A stretch of DNA of 64,000 nucleotides from FW021-bin31 sp964647485. Lineage in GTDB: Bacteria > Bacteroidota > Bacteroidia > Chitinophagales > Chitinophagaceae. Below are positions 34,794 to 42,086 of this stretch, piece by piece (the stretch's first letter is position 1; each line of letters begins with the position of its first letter). A program made the position numbers and the translations under genes. Location of the stretch: positions 1-64,000 of the forward strand of contig CAZYHV010000015.1 in the NCBI GenBank assembly GCA_964647485.1. The letters are read 5' to 3'. Below the pieces are notes generated by a model, which was given only the letters and a program-made list of their open reading frames with translations, was not told the DNA's origin and ran no database searches.

Positions 34794-36155
34794 ATGAAAT
34801 TATATTCCAATATATTAGAAACCGTGGGGAATACTCCACTCGTAAAATTAAATGCAGTCACAGAAGAATTACCTTGTCCTGTTTATGCTAAATTAGAAGC
34901 TTTCAATCCCGGTAATACCATTAGTGATCGTATTGCAGAACGAATGATTGAGGCTGCTGAAGCATCAGGAACCTTGAAAAAAGGCGGTACCATTGTAGAA
35001 AGTACGGCAGGTAATACAGGAATGAGTCTGGCAACAGTTGCCATATTTCGAGGCTATCGTTGTATTCTAACTACAAATGATAAACAATCTCAGGAAAAAA
35101 TAGACATCCTGAGAGCTTTGGGAGCAGAGGTTATTGTATGTCCGACGAATGTAGAACTTTCAGATCCACGTTCCTATTATTCTGTATCGCGCCGGTTGGC
35201 AAAAGAAATCCCCGGCGCCGTCTTTATGGATCAATATAATAATTTAGTCAATCGAGAAGTACATTATAAAACAACAGGACCGGAAATATGGAAAGATACG
35301 GACGGGAAAATTACTCACTTGGTAGTTGCTTCCGGAACGGGAGGGACAATTTCGGGTGCCGGTCGCTTTTTGAAAGAAAAAAATATAAATATAAAAAACT
35401 GGGCTGTAGATATTTATGGGTCTTTATTAGAAAAGTACTTTAAGACAGGACAAAAAGATATTAAAGAAGCCTATCCTTATGTTACCGAAGGTGTTGGAGA
35501 ATTTTTTGTAGCAGAAAATTTTGATATGTCTGTGATTGATGATTTTGAAAAAGTAACAGATGGAGAGGGGGCGCTCATGGCAAGACAAATAGCGAAAGAA
35601 GAAGGTATTCTTGCAGGGTACTCTTCTGGAACAGCGGTACAAGGTTTATTGCAGATGAAAGACAGGCTGACAAAAGAGGACTTAGTAGTGGTTATTTTTC
35701 CCGATCACGGAAGTCGATATCTTCGAAAAATCTATAACGATGCCTGGATGATAGAACGTGGATTTATTCATGTTCAAACGGTAAAAGATGTGATTCGTTC
35801 CAGACAAGGAGTTCCATTGGTTGCTTTACACCCTGACAATACGGTTTCTGAGGCGGTAAACATTATGAAAAAACACAGCATAGAGCATATTCCCGTATTG
35901 GAAAACGGTAAACCGGTTGGATCTATTTCAGAAAACACCTTGTTTGGAAAAATAATTGACAGTCCGGAGATAAAGGATAAAACAGTGCGGGAAGTAATGA
36001 AAGCATCTTTCCCTGTTGTAAAAAACACCACCCCGATAGAACGGCTTTCGGCCTATATTAATAAAGACAATGGAGCGGTACTAACCCAAAATGAAATTGG
36101 ACAATATCATATCGTAAATAAATATGATATTATCCAATCTTTGGCTAAGGGCTAG
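34794..36155 (+). CDS. Cystathionine beta-synthase-like protein lacking the PLP lysine, with CBS domains
   Basis: 453 aa. The fold-type II PLP domain (1-320) keeps ILETVGNTPLVKLN, the phosphate-proximal STAGNTGMS, SGTGGTISGAG and the end motif PDHGSRYLRKIYND. Two CBS domains occupy about 335-453. The Schiff-base Lys, normally in NPGxSxKDR, is Ser here (NPGNTISDR, S44, codon AGT at 34923-34925). Two base changes separate it from a Lys codon. The frame is intact and long, so the gene does not look decayed. Family members make cystathionine or cysteine. This one cannot form the usual internal aldimine, so it may be a regulatory pseudoenzyme or use another mechanism. It is convergent with ddh, with 5 bp between. 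Confidence 0.85.
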   Translation: MKLYSNILETVGNTPLVKLNAVTEELPCPVYAKLEAFNPGNTISDRIAERMIEAAEASGTLKKGGTIVESTAGNTGMSLATVAIFRGYRCILTTNDKQSQEKIDILRALGAEVIVCPTNVELSDPRSYYSVSRRLAKEIPGAVFMDQYNNLVNREVHYKTTGPEIWKDTDGKITHLVVASGTGGTISGAGRFLKEKNINIKNWAVDIYGSLLEKYFKTGQKDIKEAYPYVTEGVGEFFVAENFDMSVIDDFEKVTDGEGALMARQIAKEEGILAGYSSGTAVQGLLQMKDRLTKEDLVVVIFPDHGSRYLRKIYNDAWMIERGFIHVQTVKDVIRSRQGVPLVALHPDNTVSEAVNIMKKHSIEHIPVLENGKPVGSISENTLFGKIIDSPEIKDKTVREVMKASFPVVKNTTPIERLSAYINKDNGAVLTQNEIGQYHIVNKYDIIQSLAKG

Positions 36156-36160
36156 CTGAC

Positions 36161-37063
36161 TTATACCAAATTTCTAATTAGAGTTTCCTTGTCTCCATAA
36201 AGTAAATCTGAAATAGGAATTTCGATCATCGTATAAGCACCGGGAGCTGTTCGTGTTGCTGCACGAGCACAAGCCACCAGAATCTGAGCAGTCAATGCCG
36301 GATTATTAATTTTCATATCAAAGGTAAAAAGCTGGTTATCGGTGGTTCCGGAAACGCCTTTTCTCATCATATTGACTCCATGCCCAGTATCCTTCAGTTG
36401 ATCCACATCAGCTACTTCAAAGACATGTGTTTCATCATTTACAAAATAAGCATCTGATTGGATGGCTTTTGAAACGGTTTCTATATTATAACCTTCTTCT
36501 AACTCTACATATACCATTCTTCTATGTATACTTGTTCCCAGCGGAATGGTCATTGAGAGTGCTTTTTTCACTCCGTCAATGGCTTTTACTGCCACCGTGT
36601 GCCCCATGCTCATTCCCGGCCCAAAATTGGTATAGGTCACTCCTTTAGGAGCAACAGCCTGTAATAATGCACGGATCATTGAATCACTTCCCGGATCCCA
36701 TCCAGCCGAAATAATTGCTACGGCGTTATTTTCTTCGGCAATTGGGGTTAAGCTTTGACGGAGATCCCATATCTCCGGATGAATATCAAAACTATCTACT
36801 GTATGAATACCTAAGGCAAGTATATCCTTAGCCATATCTTCCACTAAGCGGCTGGGCGAACTAAGTATGGCGACATCCACTTGATCTAGTTGCTTAATGT
36901 CATCTGTTACCTTTACTCCGGTTAGCTCTAAAGGATTGTTTTTTACAGAGGAACTTCTTCGAATGACTCCTGCCAATTCAAAATCCGGAGCAGACTGAAC
37001 TGCTTCCAAAACAGATTTTCCAATATTGCCATAACCTACAATGGCTACTCTGATTTTCTTCAT
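36161..37063 (-). CDS. ddh: meso-Diaminopimelate D-dehydrogenase
   Basis: 300 aa. An NADP-binding Rossmann start (RVAIVGYGNIGKSVLEAVQ) is followed by the family segments TVDSFDIHPEIWDLR, AIISAGWDPGSDSMIR, TNFGPGMSMGHTVAVKAIDG and HRRMVYVELEEG. It interconverts tetrahydrodipicolinate and meso-diaminopimelate in one step, so the succinylase or aminotransferase branch and DapF epimerase can be bypassed for lysine and peptidoglycan synthesis. This matters because the DapF-like protein at 48616-49452 lacks both catalytic cysteines. The gene is monocistronic and 187 bp from the divergent T9SS protein gene. Confidence 0.95.
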   Translation of the reverse strand: MKKIRVAIVGYGNIGKSVLEAVQSAPDFELAGVIRRSSSVKNNPLELTGVKVTDDIKQLDQVDVAILSSPSRLVEDMAKDILALGIHTVDSFDIHPEIWDLRQSLTPIAEENNAVAIISAGWDPGSDSMIRALLQAVAPKGVTYTNFGPGMSMGHTVAVKAIDGVKKALSMTIPLGTSIHRRMVYVELEEGYNIETVSKAIQSDAYFVNDETHVFEVADVDQLKDTGHGVNMMRKGVSGTTDNQLFTFDMKINNPALTAQILVACARAATRTAPGAYTMIEIPISDLLYGDKETLIRNLV

Positions 37064-37236
37064 ATTTCTGATATTTAATTTGCTGTAAAATTAAAAGGAT
37101 TTTTTAGTTTTATTGAACTAGAAAGAATGAGTTTATTATAATGTGGAGAAAGAATCGAAAGATAAGAGGAATAAATCCTTTCTTTTAATCTGTTTAAAAA
37201 GAAAGTGTTAATTTAGATTTTAAAATGTTCATTTGA

Positions 37237-37244
37237 TATTTTTG
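37237..37244 (+). promoter_or_regulatory. Candidate -7 element immediately before an ATG (TATTTTTG)
   Basis: An exact TAnnTTTG match only six bases before the ATG at 37251. If used, transcription would start at or next to the start codon and the mRNA would be almost leaderless. Confidence 0.35.
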
Positions 37245-37250
37245 CGAGTC

Positions 37251-39146
37251 ATGCGCATCTTTAACCTTATATTATTTCTTTTTTTCTTTATATTTTTTTC
37301 CTTTTCGGGAAAGGCACAGACTTGTACTCCCTACACGATTTATAAGGATGATTTTGGAGGAAAGGCCTCTGATCCGGAACAAGGTCCCCCTTTAGCTTCG
37401 GGAGTTACTTCGTATTCTTACACAAAAAATATTCCTGTTAAAGATGGATTTTATGGTATTCGGAAAAAAGTTAAGGGACATACCGGAACCTGGCACTCCA
37501 TGACAGACCACACCGGAGGTGGATATATGATGTTGGTCAATGCTTCTATAGATCCCGGTCTATTTTATCAAAAGAAGATTACAGATTTATGCCAGGGAAC
37601 CTCTTTTGATTTTTCGGTCTATGTAGCTAACCTGATGAAAAAAGGAGCCGGAGGTCCCAAAGACCCTTCGTTACGTTTTGTTATTAAAAACCCAAATACG
37701 AATGCGATTATTGCAGATACAACAACAGGCTACCTGCCTCGATATGCTAATCCAACCTGGGAAAAATATGGAATCCATTTCGATTTGCCACAGGGGCTCT
37801 CTGCTGTTATTTTGCAAATCTATAATAATGGTGAAGGAGGAGACGGGAATGATTTGGTGCTTGACGATATTACCTTTTCTATCTGTGGGCCTCCTTTAGT
37901 TTACACCGTAACGGGAATGTATAAAAACGGCGATAATGTATGTGAGGGGAAAAAAGTAAACCTTAAGGCTACTCTCCCCAATGGGGGAATTCAACAACCC
38001 GAATTTCAATGGCAATTTAGTGAAGATAAATCTAATTGGACATCGCTTCCCAATCAAGACCAAAAAGAATTGCATTTTAATAATATAAAGCCGAAAGACT
38101 CGGGATGGTATAGATTTTTAGTAGCTGAGAAAGGGAATATTTCGAAAGAAAAGTGCAGAGTCCCTTCTGCTTCCATCCCTATTAAAGTATGGGAACCTCC
38201 GGACAAAAAAATCGTAGCTGACGATCCGGTTTGCGAAGGTAGTCCCTTTCATATGAAGATAAAGGATGCCGGTTCCTTAAGTATGCATTGGGAAGGTCCG
38301 AACCATTTTATCAGTGATAAAAAAGAAGTAAACTTCTCCCCTATTCAACTCCAACAAGCCGGGGAATATACTATACAAATTAAAAACCTTGCAGGGTGTG
38401 AGATTACCCGAAAGAAGAACATAACAGTCCTGAAAAACCCTTTAGTTGCTCCTTTAAGTACACAGGATAGTCAGCTATGTGAAGGAGAGCAACAGGATCT
38501 TTATGCAAAGAACCCCGGAGCTTCTTATTTATGGAGTACCGGAGCAACAGATTCGTCAATACAAGTAAACACTGCAGGATGGTATTCAGTCAAAATCTCA
38601 AAAGGGTTATGTTCACTGACAGATTCTATTCATCTCTATAATGTAAAGGCACCTACTGTCCATTTAACACCGGATACCACCTTATGCCCGGGAGAGACTT
38701 ATCCTATCAATGTAGGGAATCCCTATGTAGATCATTATCTTTGGAACGATGGCTCACGAGACTCTATAAAAAATATCACACAAGCCGGATATTACCAAGT
38801 AACCTTAAAAAATACCTGTGGTGTAGCAAAGGCATCAACCTACGTTACCATGGAACCCTATTGTGTTAATAGCCTGCTGTTTCCTACCGGGTTTACGCCG
38901 AATGGAGACGGAGAAAATGATGTATTTAAACCCAAAGTCTATTTTTCCATTACTCATTATCACTTAGTAGTTTTTGATCGTTGGGGGAATCGAGTCTTTC
39001 AAAGCAATGATCCTGAAAAAGGATGGGATGGTACACGATCAGGAAAACCTTATCCCATGGCTGCCTATGTATGGAAAGCGACGTATGAAAGGGTAAGAGA
39101 TGGTAAGAAATTTCATCAAAAAGGCAGTATCACTTTGATTCGATAA
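37251..39146 (+). CDS. Secreted Ig-like adhesin-type protein with type B T9SS domain (CHU_C)
   Basis: 631 aa from the ATG at 37251 (MRIFNLILFLFFFIFFSFSG), which starts a clear Sec signal peptide ending near KAQ; a TTG at 37233 is rejected. An N-terminal beta-rich region (to about 225) ends with DDITFSICGPP. Ig-like modules follow (GWYRFLVAEKG, AGEYTIQIKNLAGC, AGWYSVKISKGLC, AGYYQVTLKNTC). The last 85 residues carry the gliding-motility-associated C-terminal domain (FPTGFTPNGDGENDVFKP, FDRWGNRVFQS, WDGTRSGKPYPMAAYVWKA), a type B signal for T9SS secretion. It is probably a surface or released adhesin; ligand unknown. Confidence 0.9.
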   Translation: MRIFNLILFLFFFIFFSFSGKAQTCTPYTIYKDDFGGKASDPEQGPPLASGVTSYSYTKNIPVKDGFYGIRKKVKGHTGTWHSMTDHTGGGYMMLVNASIDPGLFYQKKITDLCQGTSFDFSVYVANLMKKGAGGPKDPSLRFVIKNPNTNAIIADTTTGYLPRYANPTWEKYGIHFDLPQGLSAVILQIYNNGEGGDGNDLVLDDITFSICGPPLVYTVTGMYKNGDNVCEGKKVNLKATLPNGGIQQPEFQWQFSEDKSNWTSLPNQDQKELHFNNIKPKDSGWYRFLVAEKGNISKEKCRVPSASIPIKVWEPPDKKIVADDPVCEGSPFHMKIKDAGSLSMHWEGPNHFISDKKEVNFSPIQLQQAGEYTIQIKNLAGCEITRKKNITVLKNPLVAPLSTQDSQLCEGEQQDLYAKNPGASYLWSTGATDSSIQVNTAGWYSVKISKGLCSLTDSIHLYNVKAPTVHLTPDTTLCPGETYPINVGNPYVDHYLWNDGSRDSIKNITQAGYYQVTLKNTCGVAKASTYVTMEPYCVNSLLFPTGFTPNGDGENDVFKPKVYFSITHYHLVVFDRWGNRVFQSNDPEKGWDGTRSGKPYPMAAYVWKATYERVRDGKKFHQKGSITLIR

Positions 39147-39177
39147 GAGATCATCTCTTCTTTTAACTCCTAGAAAC

Positions 39178-39396
39178 AACAATGTTGTCCGGTAAGAACC
39201 TGCGATTTTCCGTCAACAAGGACAATTCTTTAGTCTTTAAGACTGCCAATTGTTCCTTCTGAAGGTGGAAGGTATGGATTGATGACTTGAACTTCAATCC
39301 ATACCCTCTACAAAAATAGAATCAGGAATGTCATTTTACACAAAGTGAAAAACTTTCCGATACCCTTCTTTGATGAAGAGGTTCGGACTATTTTGA
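39178..39396. repeat. Structured intergenic element related to the one at 7368-7580
   Basis: Starts ATGTTGTCCGGTAAGAACCT and ends GAAGAGGTTCGGAC, so the ends are imperfect inverted repeats. The right-hand 55 bp (39330-39385, CAAAGTGAAAAACTTTCCGA) aligns with the right part of the element at 7510-7570. The middle differs but is strongly structured: a perfect 12-bp stem at 39271-39282/39294-39305 and nested GGACAATT/AATTGTTCC arms near 39220-39256. It fills the gap between the convergent T9SS gene and infC and may also act as a bidirectional terminator. Confidence 0.55.
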
Positions 39397-39411
39397 AAAA
39401 AGCTTATCGCT

Positions 39412-39972
39412 TTATTTTTTCTTTGTTGATTTGGGAGCGAAGATGGCAATCATTCGTCGACCTTCCATTTTAGGCATATTCTCTAATTGTCCTACTTCAG
39501 AAAGACTTTCTGCAAATTTTAATAGCAATAACTCTCCCCGGTCTTTAAATAGAATTCCTCTTCCACGGAATTGAACATAAGCTTTTACCTTATTTCCATC
39601 TTTCAGAAATTTTTCGGCATGTTTTGTTTTAAAACTTAAATCATGGTCATCCGTATTCGGAGTAAAACGAATCTCTTTGACTTCAGACTTTGCTGATTTC
39701 GCTTTAATTTCTTTCTGTTTCCGTTTCTTTTCGTAGAGAAATTTCTTGTAATCTATAATTTTACAAACAGGAGGTTTAGCATTGGGTGAAATTTCGACCA
39801 AATCCAATCCCTGCTCTTTCGCCATTTCACGAGCTTTATCAGTAGAATAGACCCCGACTTCCACATTGTCACCCACGACTCTTACTTCGGGGATGCGGAT
39901 TCTTTCGTTGATCCGATGTTCGGGACCTCTATTCCTTTTAAACCTTCTTTTGTTCGATCTTCTTCTCTGCAT
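39412..39972 (-). CDS. infC: Translation initiation factor IF-3
   Basis: 186 aa with a normal ATG start, unlike the rare AUU start of enterobacteria. Motifs are RINERIRIPEVRVVGD, LDLVEISPNAKPPVCKIIDY and KEIRFTPNTDDHDL. It binds the 30S subunit and checks initiator tRNA pairing. It lies 30 bp downstream of thrS, the usual arrangement, but rpmI and rplT, which normally follow, are absent: a structured repeat and a convergent gene come next. Confidence 0.97.
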   Translation of the reverse strand: MQRRRSNKRRFKRNRGPEHRINERIRIPEVRVVGDNVEVGVYSTDKAREMAKEQGLDLVEISPNAKPPVCKIIDYKKFLYEKKRKQKEIKAKSAKSEVKEIRFTPNTDDHDLSFKTKHAEKFLKDGNKVKAYVQFRGRGILFKDRGELLLLKFAESLSEVGQLENMPKMEGRRMIAIFAPKSTKKK

Positions 39973-40002
39973 TAAATATTAAATTGATTTACAAATTTAT
40001 TT

Positions 40003-41949
40003 TTATTCAAAAATACTTTTTTCTTCTATTTCTTTTGTTAACATTCGTATAAATGCTTCAGGAGTTTTGGTACCTAAATCACCATGTTGATGTTTTCTCA
40101 CCGACCATTTGTTTTCTGAGACTTCCTTCTCCCCTATTATCAACATATAAGGGACTTTCATCAACTCTGTATCTCTAATTTTACGTCCTATTTTTTCACT
40201 TCGGTCGTCTATCTCGGCGCGAATATCAGCTTTTTCTAATAAATGAACGACTTTTTCCGCATATTCATTAGTTTTATCGCTAATAGGTAAGACTTTTACC
40301 TGTGTGGGAGCCAGCCAGAGCGGAAAGTTTCCACCACAATGTTCAATTAATACGGCTACAAATCGCTCCAAACTTCCAAAGGGTGCTCGGTGAATCATCA
40401 CCGGACGATGTTTTTGATTATCGGCTCCGATATATTCCAATTCAAAGCGTTCCGGAAGATTATAATCTACCTGAATAGTGCCCAACTGCCATTTTCTTCC
40501 CAAAGCATCACTTATCATAAAATCAAGCTTTGGACCATAAAATGCGGCTTCATCATATTCAATGACAGTATCCAATCCTTTTTCTTTAACAGATTCAAGG
40601 ATAGCTTGTTCAGCCAATTCCCAATTCTCTTCTGAACCAATGTATTTGGAATGGTCTTTTTGGTCTCTCAACGACACTTGTGCAGTATATTCTTTAAATC
40701 CGAGACTCTTAAAGACATAAAAAACGAGATCAATAACTTTTAAGAATTCTTGTTTTACTTGATCCGGACGACAGAAAAGATGTGCATCATCCTGAGTAAA
40801 TCCCCTGACACGTGTTAAACCATGCAATTCTCCGCTTTGCTCATAGCGATACACTGTTCCAAATTCAGCATATCGTATTGGCAAGTCCTTATATGATCTT
40901 GGAGAAGATTTATAAATTTCACAGTGATGTGGGCAGTTCATGGGTTTCAACAAATATTCTTCACCTTCCTGTGGCGTATGAATGGGTTGAAAACTATCTT
41001 TCCCATATTTAGCATAATGACCGGAGGTCATATAGAGACTTTTATTTCCAATATGAGGGGTAATCACAGGTTCATATCCTGTTTCTCTTTGTGCATCCTG
41101 CAAAAAACGCTGGAGACGTTCTCGCAATTTGGCTCCTTTAGGTAACCATAGTGGCAGCCCGGCACCTACTTTTTCTGAAAAAGTAAATAAGTCTAATTCC
41201 TTTCCTAGTTTTCTATGATCTCTTTTCTTGGCTTCTGCTACTCGTTCAAGATAGGCTTCCAGTTCTTTTTTCTTAGGAAAAGTAATTCCATAAATGCGGG
41301 TCAGCATCTTATTATGCTCATCTCCTCGCCAATAGGCTCCCGCAATACTTGTTAATTTAATGGCCTTGATGAAACCGGTATTCGGAATATGAGGGCCTCG
41401 GCACAGATCCGTAAAAGCGCCCTGGGTATAGAATGTAATCGAACCATCTTTTAAACCATCAATCAATTCCAATTTATATTCATCTCCTTTCTCTGTAAAG
41501 TATTGTATGGCCTCTTTTTTAGACACTGCTTTACGGATATATTCATTCTTTTGACGTGCCAACTCCTTCATCTTTTTTTCCAGCGTTAACAAGTCTTCAT
41601 CGGTTATTTGACGATCTCCTAAATCAATATCATAATAGAAACCATTTTCGATGGGAGGTCCAATACCAAATTTCACTCCGGGGAAGACCTTTTCTAAAGC
41701 TTCTGCCAATAAATGTGCTGATGAATGCCAAAAAGCTTTTTTCCCTCCTTCATCTTTCCAGGTCAGCAGACTCACTTCTGCATCTTTATCTATACTTCGG
41801 GTAGCGTCCCAAATTTCCCCATTTACTTCTGCCGCAAGTACATTTCGTGCCAATCCCTGGCTGATGGAACGGGCAATATCAAGTCCGGTACTCCCTTGAT
41901 CATAAGTTTTTACCGTCCCATCCGGCAGTGTTATATTTATTTTTTCCAT
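40003..41949 (-). CDS. thrS: Threonyl-tRNA synthetase
   Basis: 648 aa class II synthetase with TGS domain (1-60), editing domain with the HSSAHLLAEALE and zinc-type HxxxH/C residues, catalytic core (PMNCPHHCEIYKSSPRSYKD, YRYEQSGELHGLTRVRGFTQ, MIHRAPFGSLERF) and C-terminal anticodon-binding domain. It charges tRNA-Thr and clears Ser-tRNA-Thr. Full length. First gene of the thrS-infC pair. Confidence 0.97.
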   Translation of the reverse strand: MEKINITLPDGTVKTYDQGSTGLDIARSISQGLARNVLAAEVNGEIWDATRSIDKDAEVSLLTWKDEGGKKAFWHSSAHLLAEALEKVFPGVKFGIGPPIENGFYYDIDLGDRQITDEDLLTLEKKMKELARQKNEYIRKAVSKKEAIQYFTEKGDEYKLELIDGLKDGSITFYTQGAFTDLCRGPHIPNTGFIKAIKLTSIAGAYWRGDEHNKMLTRIYGITFPKKKELEAYLERVAEAKKRDHRKLGKELDLFTFSEKVGAGLPLWLPKGAKLRERLQRFLQDAQRETGYEPVITPHIGNKSLYMTSGHYAKYGKDSFQPIHTPQEGEEYLLKPMNCPHHCEIYKSSPRSYKDLPIRYAEFGTVYRYEQSGELHGLTRVRGFTQDDAHLFCRPDQVKQEFLKVIDLVFYVFKSLGFKEYTAQVSLRDQKDHSKYIGSEENWELAEQAILESVKEKGLDTVIEYDEAAFYGPKLDFMISDALGRKWQLGTIQVDYNLPERFELEYIGADNQKHRPVMIHRAPFGSLERFVAVLIEHCGGNFPLWLAPTQVKVLPISDKTNEYAEKVVHLLEKADIRAEIDDRSEKIGRKIRDTELMKVPYMLIIGEKEVSENKWSVRKHQHGDLGTKTPEAFIRMLTKEIEEKSIFE

Positions 41950-41992
41950 AATCGGAATTACCGCTTTCTTCTATTTTTTAATATTAAAAATC

Positions 41993-42000
41993 CAAAAGTA
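41993..42000 (-). promoter_or_regulatory. Candidate -7 element for thrS (TACTTTTG)
   Basis: An exact TAnnTTTG match on the minus strand, 43 bp before the thrS ATG, in the divergent spacer with polA. No clear -33 box. Confidence 0.4.
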
Positions 42001-42086
42001 TAAAACAATCCTTAATTATTCAGCATTCCAACACAATAAGTGGAAATAAATTACAAAGAAAGGACTTTATTACTTACTTTAGCGAC

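Noticed and set aside
36156..36160. Five-base spacing between the convergent CBS-like gene and ddh as a sign of a fused or frameshifted gene
   Set aside because: Both frames end with normal stop codons after complete domains; tight convergent spacing is common.
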